Origin: Edaphochlamys debaryana
Lineage: Eukaryota > Chlorophyta > Chlorophyceae > Chlamydomonadales
DNA: 64,000 bases
Reading direction: 5' to 3'
Assembly: GCA_016858145.1 (NCBI GenBank)
Contig: JAEHOE010000001.1
Location: 310,001 to 374,000 of the forward strand
Position 1 is the first letter of the stretch. Every line of letters begins with the position of its first letter. Shown piece after piece: positions 22,277 to 35,000 of this stretch. The position numbers and the translations under genes were made by a program. A model generated the notes under the pieces. The model saw nothing but the letters and a program-made list of their open reading frames with translations, searched no databases and had not been told where the DNA came from.

Positions 22277-24471
22277 TCACCCCACCACTGGCCTCCCATC
22301 TTGCGGGCCCCTGCTCCCCCCAGTCCGTGCCTCCTTGGCCCCTTCCCTCCGCTTCTGAGCCCTCGCCTCCCGCTGCGCCCGCCGCTCCACCTCCCGCACC
22401 GCCGCCGCCACCCGCCGCGGGCCCACGGGGCAGCCCAGGCGCCTCAGCAGGGCCAGCAGGCGCAGGTCCCCCTGGCGGGCCGCCGCCAGGTACGGCTCCC
22501 CCTGCGTCTGCGGAGGTAAGGGTGGGCATGCAGGGAGGGCAGGTGGGTGGAGGCAGCGCGGGAAGGTGGGTGCGGGCTGGGACAGCGCCCCACAGGCGCA
22601 GGAATCTCAGGGGCGCAGCTCTGCAGGGCTTCTAATGTTGTTTGGTGCAAGGTGCAAGGTGACGGCGCAACCGCAGGCGCAGGTGCGGGTGTGTGGACCC
22701 ACCCCCATGGCGCAGCCCCGGGCGGCCAGCCACTCCAGGGCAGCCTCGCAGCCGCCGTCGCGGACCGCCGCCCGGAAGACCTGGGCGGCCTGGGGTGTCT
22801 GCGCGTACAAGGGGGCAGTCAGGGTCAGGACGCCAGCTTCAAGAAAAGTCAAAACACAACGCCGCCCCGACGAGGCGGTCGCCTCTTTCTGTCGGGCGCA
22901 GCCTCGCCTCCCAGCGACCCCCAGCAACTGCAGGGCCGGCCCAAGCACTCCCGGCCCCTGACCCCCCCCGAGCCCCCCCACCGCCCGCGCACCTCGGGGC
23001 CCATGCCGCCCAGTCGCCCCTTCACCCACTCCAGCGCCTCGACGCTGCCCGACTCGGCCGCGTACGCCCAGCACTGGGGCCCCAGCTCCTGCCTCTGCGC
23101 CCGCATCCTCGCCGCCGCCCACACCGCCGCCCCCACCTGCCCGCCCCTCAGCGCCACCCACACCAGCTTGTGCACCTCCCGTACCCAGAACGACCGCTTC
23201 GCCGCCGCCAGCTGCAGCGCCTCCACGTGGCCCCGGCCGGCGGCGGCCAGCAGCGCCCCCATGCTGATGCCGCTGACCACTGCGGACATAATCCAGTCAG
23301 CGACGCGGCAGCGGCCGGCCGCGATGGCCCAGTCCAGGCTGCAGGGCCCCGGGCGGTAGCCCCGCCCCCGCAGCCACTCGAGCCGTACCAGGGCTTCATT
23401 CTCTGGGAGGCGCCACACGACGACGTCGGGGACGCCGTCCAGCGTCGTCGTACTGCCCGCCGTACAGCCGCACAGATGCGAGATCAGGTCGAACTTGGCC
23501 TGCCAGTCGGGCCCGGGGCTGGCGGCGGCGGCGGCGAGGAGCGGCGCGGCGCCGTCGTGGGGACGGTGCCAGACCAGCGGCAGCGGCGGGTGCAGGCTGG
23601 GATCGTTGGGGCTGGGGCCGCCTGGAGCGGGCTGGGAATCTGGAGCTTGCGGCCCGCCGAGGCCCGCCTGGGCCCAAGGGCTGACGCCTGGGCCCAAGCT
23701 GGCCTGCACGGGGAAAGCGTCGAGGCCCTCCCGTTGCAGCGTTTCGAGGTCCTGCAGGCTGCAGCCCAGGGCCGCGTTTGCGATCAGCTCCAGCTGTGAG
23801 ACGTGGGGCCACTGCTGGTGCGTGCGCAAGCCCAGTCGGCGCACGACACCCAGGTGCCCGCTGCGTGCGGCAGCCAGGACTGCTTCGCAGCTCCAGGGCG
23901 CGCCCTTGGCTAGGCACCACTCGAGGGACTCCCAGCGGCCTGCACTGGCTGCCGCCACCAGCGTGCTGGCGGTCGGGGCGAGGCCCTTGCCGGCTAGGTA
24001 GTTGCAGACATGGATGTGGCCAGCGGAAGCGGCGGCATCGAGCGCACCGGAGCCGTTGACCGAGAGCAGCAGCCCCGTTGCGGCTGCCGCGGCCTGGAGG
24101 TTCGCAAGCACGCCGGTGCCGGCGGTCAGGCTGAGCAGCTGCCTCCGCTTCTCGCGCGGGAGGTGGCGGCAGGGTGCCCGGGTTGGGGACTGCCAGTGCT
24201 CCACGAAGATCCGGTGTGGGACGGGCTGCGAGAGCCGGACCGTGCCATAGTGCTTCAAGCTGTCTCTGGCAGTCTTATCCACCAGGCGAAGGCTGCAAGC
24301 GACCTCGTTCACCGGCAGGAACCGCGCGATGCAGGCAAGGACGTCGGCCTGCCAGAGCGAAGCCAGCGAGGAAGGCTCGGTGCTCACTTTCACGTCATGA
24401 AACACAGGCTCGGAGTCCTGTACAGAGCAAGAACGACATAGTGCGAACGTCCAGCATGTGGCGACTGGCAT
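22277..24471 (-). CDS. F-box-like / ankyrin-repeat protein 1
   Basis: Three exons on the minus strand (22993-24471, 22703-22798, 22277-22507) give 601 residues. Residues 39-75 (LWQADVLACIARFLP and following) look like an F-box-type motif: a hydrophobic helix ending in Leu-Pro, then a CSLRLVDKTARDSL helix. The rest consists of ankyrin-like helical pairs, such as ALDAAASAGHIHVCNYLAGK, TLVAAASAGRWESLEWCLAK, AVLAAARSGHLGVVRRL and PYLAAARQGDLRLLALLRRL. Such proteins usually act as substrate adaptors of SCF-type ubiquitin ligases or as interaction scaffolds; the partner is unknown. The start is taken at the Met of 24471, but a TGTACAG acceptor ending at 24418 could join an upstream exon instead. 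The neighbour at 24810-27120 is a paralogue in the same orientation. Confidence 0.75.
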
Positions 24472-24809
24472 GTCAAGGGCTAGAAATACCTATTGAGTTG
24501 ATTGCCCTGAACTTCTTAAGTAAATGTATGTGCAAGTAACACGACTGCGGACCACACGACATCCTATGAATAGGCGCCACCCCACACCAATCACGCCTCA
24601 ACCCCGCAGGGATGTGCCCACCGCCCCGACGTCCGCGTCTAGCCACTCCATCATACGCTCGCCAAGTCCCGCGAGTCTCCGAGTGCTGCCGGAGCGACAT
24701 GTCAAGACTTCAACGCGTCTTCACCATGTCCCTGCGCCGCCGCACAGGCCCCGGAGCGTCACTTACTGACGGTCACCCTGCCGTGGGGCACCCCGTGGAG
24801 GCGCCCGCA
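24472..24809. other. Spacer between tandem ankyrin genes
   Basis: This 338-bp gap should hold the 3' UTR of the upstream paralogue and the promoter of ankyrin gene 1. It is less GC-rich than the flanks. No other feature is seen. Confidence 0.45.
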
Positions 24810-27120
24810 TCACGGTCCCCCCCCGCCCCGGCGCCTCCACTCCTCCTCCAGCCACGCCAACACACGCTCCGCCCCATCCACCGCACCCGCCTGCTCCACC
24901 GCCGCCTCCACCGCCTCCGCCCACGCCACGCCGCACCCGGCCCCCACCATCCACGCCAGCGCCCGCACCCCCCCGCCCAGCCGCACCGCCCGCGTGAAGG
25001 CCGCGGCCCCCGGGCCCCAGGGCGCCCCCAGGGCCCGCAGCGCCCCCAGCGTCAGCGTGTCGCCGTTGCGGGCTGCCCAGGCGTAGGGCCAGCCATCGAC
25101 CTGGGCACGGAGGGGCCGGCATGGGGTCGCGGGGCAGAGAGGCGTGGGGAGGGCTGTGGGCGTGCGAAGCAGGGGTAAGGGTCCCCGTGTGAGTTCTGCT
25201 ACAAACCCGCCTTCCGGAACCATGTGCCCCGGTCCAGGGCGAGGCAAGGCGACCCAGATGGACCAGGCCCGGGCACTCACCGGCATGCGGCAGAGGCACG
25301 CCTCCAGCACCATGCGTAGGAGCGCCACGCAGCCGCCCTTGGCCGCCGCCGCCAGCGTGCCCCCGTCCCCGCGGGCACCCCTCGCCGCCAGCCACTCCAT
25401 CGCCTCCACCCGCCCGCTCTCCGCCGCCGCGTTGAACACGTCAGCGCCCAGCCACGGCGGCGGCGTCCCGGCCCCTGCCTCCACAGAGCCGCGGCCAGCT
25501 GCACCCCCCGCTGCTCCTGCTTCGCTTGCCCGTCCCGGCGCAGCCGCCTGCTCCAGCCAGGCAAGCACCCCCACGTGCCCAGCCCGTGCACCCGCCAGTG
25601 CAGTGGCGGATGGGTCCACCGCGCACCCCCGCGCCGCCAGCAGCGCCAGCACGCCCACGTGACCGCCCGCAGCCGCCGCCGGCGCCGCGTCGGCGTCCGG
25701 CCGCACCCCCGCCTCCAGCAGCATCTCCAGCGCCGCGGCTCCGCCGCACGCCGCCGCCGCACGCGCAGCACGCCGCGTGAGCCGCGGCGCGTGCTCCGCA
25801 TGCCCCGCTGCATGCTGGTCAGCGCCGCGCTGCAGCAGGCCCAGAAGCCAGGCGAGCCGCTCCCGGCCGTCCTGGGGCCGCCCCGCGGCCGCCTCGAACG
25901 CGGCCGGCCCCACCGGGCACCCCCGGGCCAGCAGCCACGCCACCTTGTCCGCCCAGTCGGGCGTGGGGCTTCCTGCGGCCGCCGCCAGCAGCGCCGCCCT
26001 CCACTGGGCGCTGAGGAAGCCCCGCAGCGCCTGTCGCGGCTGCACCTGCCCAGAGGCCATGCGGGCCACACGCGGCTCCCCGTAGAGGCGCTGCGGGGGT
26101 GGGTGGGTGAGAGAGGGGCGGTTCAGGGTTGGGCGAGACATCAGGCGTCAGGTGTTTGGGGAAGCAGCGTACGGCTGATGAAGTGTATCCTCCAAATCTA
26201 GCTTCCCCTGGCCAGGAACCCTGGACGCCAGCTCTGCCATGCCCATGCGATTAACTGCCCCCCTCACACCCTACTACAACTGCCCTCGGCCTCCATTCCC
26301 CATAACTTAGCGCCCCAAGGCACCTGCAGGCCATCCAGGTCCAATCCCGCCGCCGCCGCCAGCAGCAATCGCTCGGAGCACGCGGGCCCCGCCTGCGCCG
26401 GCGGCAGCCGCCCCAGCAGCCACTCCGCCAGCGCGCCGTGCCCCGCCCGTGCCGCCCCCGTCACGGCCGCCAGGCACGGCACCGCACCCCGCTCCAGTAG
26501 CCAGGTGCAGGCGGTGCGGCTGCCGGCTGCGGCCATGGCCGCCAGGGCGCCCTGCGCCGCCCACTCGCGGACGGCCGCGGCGGCGCCCCTCGGGTGACGG
26601 GCCGCCATCCCCTCGCACAGGCCCACGTGGCCTGCCGAGATGGCGGCACCGAACTGATGGAGGGGGGTGGGATGGTTTGGAGAGGGGGAGTTACAGGGGC
26701 GTGGCGGGGTTTGGGAGGGCGCGGTGCGCAGAAGCAGAGCAGAGAGAGGAGACGGTCCCCTGCCTCGGCCCCTGCCTTGCCCACCTCTCTTGCCCCCAGC
26801 TCCAGACCCAGGGCCTCCTCTGCTAGCTCCAGGTTGGCCACGCTCCCCGTGGAGGAGGTGAGGAGCAGCAGCTCCCGGCGGGCGGCGAGGGACAGGCTTT
26901 CGGCAGCACCCGGGCGGCCCCACTGTGCCGCGAAGGCATGTGATGGAACGAGCTCCCCGAGTCGAATGACGCAGTGAGCACCGAGAGTACGATAGGAAGT
27001 GCTGTCGACGAGTCGCAGGGTCCCCGCGACCTCGGTGGCGGGCAGGAACCGGGCGATGCGCGCGACGATTTCCGGAAGCCACACGTGCGGAAGCGCGGCC
27101 AAGTCGTCAGCGTCCCCCAT
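24810..27120 (-). CDS. F-box-like / ankyrin-repeat protein 2
   Basis: Four exons (26785-27120, 26324-26653, 25281-26090, 24810-25100), all joined in phase 0, encode 588 residues. The N-terminus (VWLPEIVARIARFLP, then VAGTLRLVDSTSYRTLG) matches the F-box-like start of the neighbouring gene 22277-24471. The following stretch (LAARRELLLLTSSTGSVANL) also matches its KRRQLLSLTAGTGVLANL. Downstream are ankyrin-like repeats, for example AAISAGHVGLCEGMAARHP, AAAAGGHVGVLALLAARGC, ALAGARAGHVGVLAWL and AAAESGRVEAMEWLAARGA. The two genes are tandem duplicates with different exon counts. A role in protein-protein interaction or ubiquitin targeting is inferred only from fold. It diverges from the F-box/LRR gene at 27636. 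Confidence 0.8.
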
Positions 27121-27635
27121 CGCATCTGATGCTTGTTCCTCGTCGTTTGAGGCGGCACGTTGCTCGGGTTGCTGGATGTCTTGCCCGGATCCTGGTCTTA
27201 GCTTGCTTGCAGAACCCTGGATAGAATGTCCTTACCAAGAAAGAGCGACCACAAAGAGAGCTGTGTGCAGAAGAGGGCTGCGTGAAGGCTGTTGACAGCT
27301 GGCTGCACAGCCGCCCAGCCCCCGCGGGCCCCGGGGCTCCGCCACACGCACGCCGCACCTGAACCCTGATCCCCCACGCCGCTGACTGACGCGAATGCCA
27401 CCCCCGACCCCCCTCATGAGCAAGAAGAAGACTGCTGGGGGCCAAGTCTGGGGTCTGGGACACATTGGGCGTCGCACAAATTGCATCTCTTCAGAGCTTT
27501 AAGTCCATAACTGTACCTGAGACATACATACTCTCTTATGCGCACACTGCACAGTACCCCAAGGCTGTGGGCACCGCGCACGTTTGCGAGCATCGCTTTA
27601 GCGCTTGCGTTCGGCCGTGAAGAGGCTGCTAGGCG
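27121..27635. promoter_or_regulatory. Divergent intergenic region, ankyrin gene 2 / F-box-LRR gene
   Basis: This 515-bp gap lies between two 5' ends and should hold both promoters. It has lower GC than the genes and contains an AT-richer stretch (about 27490-27545) with ATACATACTCTC. No gene is supported. Confidence 0.5.
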
Positions 27636-29930
27636 ATGTCGCAGCTTTCGCTAGCCGACGTTCTGCCGCAGCTGAGTCTGCCGGCTGCGGATGCGCTTGT
27701 TGACTGGCTCGTCGCGTCGGAATCGGTCTCCGCAACCCGCTGTGCGTGCCGGGCGCTCCGCGACTGCATCGATGGGAGCATGAGGAGCCTTACCCTGACG
27801 TTGGACGACTTGGCAGAAGTGGAGACGCTGGCGCAGCCGCTCCGCCGGTGGCCGCGCGTGTCAAAGCTGATCATCCTGCTTCACACCCGAGAGGAGGAGA
27901 GGGACGACGAGGGCGACGACTACCCAGACAACATCGCGCGCGGGAGTCTCAACGCCCGGCTCCTGGCCCCCTTCACTGGCATGCCCGAAGCAGCACGGCA
28001 ACGGCTCGCCTCCCTGGCCGTGCGGAGCTTGGACACCTCCGAGGGCTCGGTCACGGCCCCGGCGGTTGCGCAGCTGGCCGCCCTCCTGCCCAACCTACGC
28101 CAGCTCGACCTGAGCAACCTGCGCAGGCTTCCCTGTCGATACCTCAGGGATCTCATGCCGCGTGTCGATGACCTGGCGATGATACGCGAGGCCCTGGCCT
28201 CCCTCCCCGCCCTTGTGAGCCTGGGGCTTCCGGACACCTTGGCTGCTGTGGGCATTGAGGCGCTCAGCGGCCTGCAGCAGCTCACGCTCCGGGTCTTCGA
28301 AGAGCATGAGGCAGGGCTCACTGCCACGGCCGTGGCCTCCCTGCAGCAGGCGAGTCACGTGCTGTAGCTAAACTTGTCAAGAAGGCGTACAGTTGTGCTA
28401 CCCAAGACGTAGCTACCTAGCCAGGGGCGCCGCGGTCGTACAACCAGCCGTATGTGTTGGCTGGCTGACAACCGCACGCCTCTTCCCTACCTGCAACAGC
28501 TACCCGCCCTCCGGACGCTGGAGCTGGTGACCGCCGCAGTGGAGCCGTGCCCTGAGCCCGGCCAAGGGGATCCCGGGGATCCCGTCAAGCCGGGCGGCGG
28601 CCTGCTCGGCCTGCTGAACAACCTGCCGCCAGCTCTGGAGCAGCTGCAGCTGACCGACTGCTGGGCGGAGGTGTGCGACGGCGAAGGTGTGCAGATGCTC
28701 GACGCCAGCTTCCAGCTCCAAGAGGGCCGCATCCAGGAGCTCGACCTGTCCATACCTCAGGCCAGATCGTTGGGCGAGCCCGTGGTGGAATTGTTCGTCC
28801 AGGACGTGCTGCTGCCCTGCGCCGCCCTGGGCCCCCGGCTGCCCCGGCTGCGGCTGAGCGTCGTACTGGTGGACGAGCTGGCACGCGGCCTGGAGTCCCT
28901 GCGGGCGCTGCTGAAGCGCTGTGACGCCGTGGAGGTGGGGCAGATGTGGCTGGGAGACGAGGGCAGCATGGAGGACCTGGCGGCCGGGCTCGAGCTGATG
29001 GGCACACCGGAGGAGGTGAGGCTCGAGGGGCTTCCCAGGACCGAGCAGCCTGATCGGCGCTGGACCGGCACTTGGTTCACAGTTCGGCTGGAGGTCGGCC
29101 AGCAGCCGCAGCCCCAGCCGCAGCCCCTGCCGGAGCCCTCGGTGGTGCTGCAGCGGGCCGTGGAGCGGCTGGTCCCCGTGGGGCCCGAGGACGAGGACGA
29201 CGGGCCCGGCCCCAGAGGCACGGCCGTGTTCTTGTTGCGCGGCCCGGAAGCGGCCAGGCTGGCGCAGCTCACCGGCCCGCAGCTGGCGGCGCGTGTGGAG
29301 TCCCTTCGAGAGCGCACGCCGGGCGTCCCAAGCGCTTACATGCAGCGACTGCCGGCCGCGTCCGTTGTGCTGCTTGAGTGCCGCCAAGTCGACTATGAGC
29401 TAGCGGCGGTGGTGGGCGTCCTGGAGGCGGATGGCCTGGAGTCCGTGTGGGTGCGGCCCGCGCCCGGCGCTACGGACGCACGTGGGTACCGTCGCTCCTG
29501 CCTGACCAACGAGTGCCTGAAAGACCTCAACTGCGTGCTGCAACTGGTGGGTTGGTGCGGGATGGGAGGGTGGATGGTGGTGGATGATGGTAGCAACGAT
29601 GGATGTGTGGTGGCGGTCTCCAAAGTCCCTCTTCCGGGACTGCGGGGAACAGGAAGGTGTGCGCAGAACAGATCGCTCAACCGCGTTGCTTGGCAACCCC
29701 GTCGCCCCTGGCGTCGGCCCTCCTGGGCTGCAGCGAGAGCCGTACCGTATGCGGCACGAGGCCCTCATCGCCATCCTCCACTGCCCTCCTTGATGCCCTC
29801 CCCGCAGGTCATGACGGAGGCGTGGGAGGCGGCGGCAGGCCGGGGCCTCCTCGAGCGCCTCGGTTGGGCGCTGCGGGTGCGGCAGGCCCTGGCCCAGCTG
29901 CCGCCCATCGTGCAGGTCTCGGTGCTGTAG
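27636..29930 (+). CDS. F-box / leucine-rich-type protein
   Basis: Three exons (27636-28349, 28500-29546, 29808-29930) encode 627 residues. The start (LADVLPQLSLPAADALVDWL, then SATRCACRALRDCIDGS) has the spacing of an F-box: a hydrophobic helix, then a Cys/Arg-rich helix with RALRD. It is followed by leucine-rich stretches such as LAALLPNLRQLDLSNLRRL, LPALRTLELVTAAVEP and ALEQLQLTDCWAEV. This organisation is common in large volvocine F-box/LRR families; the substrate is unknown. The first intron (28350-28499) begins GCGAGT, a GC donor, and joins in phase 0 to CTACCCGCC. Partial copies of the 3' end lie downstream near 30240 and 30312. Confidence 0.8.
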
Positions 29931-32053
29931 GCGCTGTTCGCAGTAAGCGGCAGTGCGGCAGCCGCTGCCGTTGGAGGTGTTACTTCCGCGGTATGAGGAC
30001 CCGGTACCTGCACTGGTGGGCCTGTCGCTGCCGCCGCTAGGGGAGGCGCTGTTCACGGGCTGCCGCTGCTTGGGGAGCTTTGGGGCCAAGTGCTGTTGCT
30101 ACAGGGCAGATCCCCGTCAGCCCGGCAGGTAGTGCGGTTGAGGCGGGGGACATGGGTGGCGAGGATAGGGCTCCAACACTCAGGGGCAGTCGCTGTTGCT
30201 ACGTATCGGGCTTGGGAGGGGGTCGAGGGCGCGCCCAGCTAACGCGCCCATCGTGCGGGTCTCAGAGTACTAGCCCCTGCCCTTAAGAACGGGCGGTGGG
30301 GGCGCACCAGGTCTGCTGCCGCCCATCGTGCGGGTCTAGGTCTCGCTGATGTGGCCTTTGCCGTGAGAGGTGGTGATGCAGCGGCTGCTGCGGCCGCTGC
30401 CGCTGGTGCCGCTGCCGCAGTGTGAGGACCCAAGCCGCAAGCGTGTGTATGTTGGCAATAAACTGGCTTGCTTGGGCTTCGGCCGTTTCTTGCTAGGTAG
30501 GGCTGTGTGAGTACTCATCCATGTGGACCAGTTGTACAATTGCTGAGCGTCAACGTTGGTGAGTGAGTAGCCATTATATGGACCGGTGTGGGGTGGTCCC
30601 TAGCTAGCTGGCTCAGTGGTGGTGAGCTTTAGGAGCCTGGGCTACAGCTGGGTTGGCCTGTTATCGGGTGCCTGGGCTGTGCATGCCTGACGGTTGTGGA
30701 ACTCCGATCGTGCAGCACGGGCCGCTGTCGTCAGGACAGCAAGCCGCGAACGGGCACGTGCTGTGCCGAAGACTCTGGCCGCGGGTGGCATGACACGAAG
30801 GGGTGGCGGAGCTGGGACTGCTTTGACAGGGTGGAGGGGGGGACTGTATTTGACGGCGAGGTCGGGGCAGCGGGGGCGGCTGCTGGAGGCGTAGAGACCG
30901 GCAGAAGGCGAGAGTCATGCGGTAGCAGAGGGAGGAGGCAGTCCCGGTATGGTGCCATGGGTAGGCGGGTCGCCGTCGCAGGGCCCAGGCCACGTCCTGG
31001 TCTCCTTGCGTAGGCGGCATTACGCCGCGTAGTTGGCCGGGGTCGGTTGCCCGCGAGCGTTTGAGCACGTAGCCTGGCTCACGGTTACAGTTGACCGAGG
31101 GGAGAGGTGTGGGGCATGCCCCCTGCGCCTGTGCGGCTCAAGGATGTGGGCGAGTTGCGCCCGCCGGAACCCTAGCCTCCATACCGCCGCGGTCGGGGTG
31201 TGTTGCAGAGTTGATAGCCATCTAAGACCTGAGACCGAGCTACAAGCTCCCTTTATTTGCCGTTAGGCATTTGGTGCACCACACATGTGTGGGGCACACC
31301 GCCTACATACGACCCCGCTGGCTCAAGCGGTCAAGCCCACACCCCACAAAACGCCGTACTCTAGTGCAAGGCTACAAGCAACTGACATCAGGGTCTCGTA
31401 CGCCCGTCACATCCCCATCAGGCGTCCAGCAACGCACTATCGTCTCATCAACTGCACGAGCCTAACCGCGCCTGGACCCACACTCCAAGTCACCGCTAGT
31501 CCCTATTTGACCGCGCCGCGCCGGCACACGCCAGCACCACATGGCCGGCCGGCATACCCTCCTGACCTCAAGCTGCCGCGCTAGCACTTGCAAAGCCACG
31601 CACCGCCCCGCCACCCCTCAGCTCCACCCGCCGTCCCAGACACAGTTTGCTACCGGTAATTTGCACAACAGCGGAGGCACGCAACCACCAGCTAGGGCCG
31701 GCCGACCCCCCCAGCCTCAGTCCCGGTTCCCAGTGCTTGTACAGCCAGTGCCAACATCAGTGCCGCCCCCGCCTGCCCCCCTCCCCTACCTTTGCCTCCT
31801 CCCCCACCGCCAGCCATGACCTCTGCGACAAGCCCTCGGTCCCCTCATTCAATGCTCACAAGTAAGAGCTCGCCTTCAGGGTACCGCCAGCGCCCTCCAG
31901 GTATGCTAGCGCCTCCTGCATTGCCGGCAGCAAGTGCTACCTCGCTTCGGCTGCTCCCTTTGCAGTCCCCTAGCAGGCCGGTGCGCTGCAAGCGTCGCAG
32001 CCGCAACCGGCGCGGCCCTAACCGGCGCAGCCGCCGCAGCCGCCGCGGGGCGC
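29931..32053. other. Convergent intergenic region with decayed 3'-end copies
   Basis: The gap lies between the 3' ends of the F-box/LRR gene and the gene at 32054. It holds at least two decayed copies of the F-box/LRR gene's 3' end (starting near 30245 and 30312). The remainder, 30600-32050, shows no supported gene; short frames there lack Pro/Ala codon bias, splice logic or recognisable motifs. Confidence 0.5.
30240..30440 (+). pseudogene. Decayed duplicates of the F-box/LRR terminal exon and 3' flank
   Basis: The true 3' end has CTGCCGCCCATCGTGCAGGT at 29899-29918. Near 30245 GCGCCCATCGTGCGGGTCTC recurs, and at 30312 CTGCTGCCGCCCATCGTGCG. The latter is followed by GTCTAG, a premature stop, and then by flank resembling 29945-30000, including TATGAGGACCC versus TGTGAGGACCC. 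These look like fragments of tandem copies. Confidence 0.6.
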
Positions 32054-35000
32054 TCAAACCTTGGCGTAGTGCTCTGTGAGGCCCGTGGGGCGCACCGAGA
32101 AGTAGCGGTACGCAATGTCCTGCGGGGGAGCGGGCGGCGGCGGCGGTGCGAGGCCGAGGGTGGGGTGTGAGGCGGCCGCACGGGCAGCACACGAACTGTG
32201 CGCGGGCTGGGCTAGCTGCTGGGGCACAGTGGGCTCCCTGTCGTGGCCTTGCTCTGACGGCCAGGGCAATCCGGGTATCCGACGCGGGCCCTTGGCGTAC
32301 CGTGTTGCTCTTCTTGCCGTACACGTCCACCGTGAACTCGTCGTACAGCTTGAGCTGCGAGTCCTGCTCGGCCAAGGGGGGGAGCGGGACATTGCGATAA
32401 CCTTGCAGCGACTTCCGCAAACACGCGGGCGCTGAGCCCGACCAGGCTGATGGACACATGGCACTCCCCCGAAGACCGACCGCCCCTCCTCGTCACACAC
32501 TCGCTTCCCGAAACACACTGCAAACACACTGCACACAAGGCCCCCGGACCAAAGCGCCCCTCCTCCCCGCCCCTCAGCACTCTCGCTTCCCAACACACTG
32601 CGTCCCTCAAGAGGCACCCGGCCCCGGCCCGCCCGTTCCCCCCCGGCCCGTCCGCACCTGCGGCGCCACCTTGCCGATCGTAAAGGCGTACCCAATGGCC
32701 TCCACGTCCCGCGGCTGCCGCACGCCCGCGCCGTTGCTGGCGGGGCCGCTGGTGGCGGAGAAGATGTGGGGCTCGATGACGCGGTAGGCCCAGGCGAAGA
32801 GCGCGGCGGTGCGCTTGAGGTGCGTGAGGGTCTCGGTCAGGCCTGGGCGGGGGCGAGGGGGCGGGTGGGTGTTGGGCGGGGGGCGAAGGGGGCGCGGGGA
32901 TGCTTGCTGGCAGGCGTGGCTGGGGATTAACGGGCCGGAGGTGGCTGTTGTCGGGTCCGTGATGGCTGACAGTGGCTGAGAGAGCAGGCCAGCCCGACCC
33001 TACCCGTGTGGGCCCTCGTACCCCCCCGCACCCGACGTGGAGCCCTTGAAGGCGCCGATGTGGAACTCGATGAACGTCTCGCGCACGTCGATGCGGCCGC
33101 GGCAGTCCAGGGGCATGTGGGAGGCCACGCGGCCCGAGGACATGGCTGGGGGGGGGGCGCAGGTGTGGGGGGGGAAGAGGGGCAGAAGGGGCGGGCGTGA
33201 TCGGGGGTGCCCGCCTCAGGGTCCCTCTGCCGAGCCCGCCCCCTCCTTTGCGCATCATCGCCCCGCTCCTCTCAATCGCCATCCCCGCTACACGCGCCAT
33301 CCCCAACTTACTCCAACCCCGCCCCTTCACCCTGAGCCCGGCGCGGTCCCTTCACGCGGCCGCTGGCCTCTGGCTGAGGCGAGCCATGGCCCCCCAAACC
33401 CTTCACCACCCTTTCCACCCCACCCTACCCCACCCCCCTGCCGCTCCCCACCCCCACCCCACCCGTGGCCATCTCCATGAACCCCGGCAGCGGCCGCGGC
33501 GGCGCCCCCGTCTCCAGCGCGTCCACCAGGCGCATGAGGTTGTTGATGCGCTCGTCGGCGGAGCCGGGGGCTGCGTAGGCCAGCGCCAGCTCCTGCAGGC
33601 AGGCGCGGATGTCGTCCCAGGGGGCGGACTGGGGGGCGGGGGGGGGATGGAGGGAGGGGGGAGGGAGGCAATGGGCTTCAGCCTTCAGCTGGGGAGGGAG
33701 GTCAGGTTGGGTTGGGCTGGGCAAGAGTGCTCTTGGGAGGTTGCATGGCCGAGGGGCACGGCCAAGGCACGGCAGCCGAATGCGCTCCTGCGCCCACCAG
33801 CGGCGCCCACACACGCCCGCCAGCGCTGCGCCCAGGGCGGGTTCCGTGTCGTGTCCAATACCCGGGGCCGGGTCCAGGGGCCGGTACTCACCACAGCCGG
33901 GCAGCAGCAGTCCCCTCCCTCCCCTCCCCTCCTCCCCCCCCCACCGCGAAGTTGCTGGGCAGCGCCATCATGCACACGCCCTCCTCGTCGCACACCTCGT
34001 CCATCAGCGACTTGATGGCGGTGCGCAGGCCCTGGCGCTGGGGGGGGGGGAGGGGAGGAAGGGGGAGGGGGGCCGAGGCGGGGGGGCGGCAGGGGGTCAG
34101 CCCGTCTGCGGACCCCCCTGCAGGCTCTCAACCGCCCCAGCCATGTCATCCGTTTGATGGCGTCAGCGGGGAGGGCGGAAAGGGGCGGGGTGTGCTCCGC
34201 CGTCCATGCCGCTCGCCCAGCCATCGCATCCGGCCCTTCCGCCCCTCTCCCACTGCTGGTCGACCTGAGGCGCCCCCCCTCCCCGCTCCAGCTCCCCGCC
34301 ACCGCCATTCCTGCTGCCCGCCATCTCGGCAGGGGCCGGGGGGCGGGGCCTGCTGCGGTGCTTGGCCGTCAAGCGCTCGCCCATCCATCGCGCTCTAGCC
34401 CTCCCCTCTTCCTCTACGCTGTCGACCGAGGGACTTCCCCCGTCTCCTTCGTGGTCGGCCTCAGGCTCCGCCCCGCCTGGCTCCAGCTCCCTCCCCTCCC
34501 CTTCCCCTCCTGCCCCTGCCCCCCTTGCCCCCCCGCTCACGTCTTTGAGCACGTACTCCTCCAGAATGGCGATGAAGGAGCTGCGGTTCTTGACCCCCGG
34601 CACGTCCAGGTTGAGGGCCAGGGACAGGATGTGGTCCACCACCCCCGCGGCGCTGGGGGGGTAGGGGGAGGGAGGCAGGGAAGGGGGTGGGAGGGGGGGT
34701 CAGGGAGAGGTAGGGGTGGGAGGGGGGGCGCGTCGGGGATTCTGATGCATGGGGAGTGGGCTGGGGAAACGGGGTCGGGGTGGGAGAGAAGTTTATTTTG
34801 GGAAAAAGGTGGCAGCGTAAGAGGTCAGTTAAGGCAGGTTCAGAAGGCGGGTTGACTGGCGCTGGGACATGCAGGCGAAGGGGGGCCGCAGGGCTCTAAG
34901 GGGTAACTCCCAGAAGGGCGAGCGCGGCGCTGCAAGGCTGTGCCCGCACGCGCTCCGCGCTTCACCAAGGTATCATGGTACACGACCCCCCATTACTGTG

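Noticed and set aside
22693..23799. 368-codon plus-strand frame opposite ankyrin gene 1
   Set aside because: The minus strand carries ankyrin repeats and correct splice sites; the plus product is Arg/Pro-rich noise.
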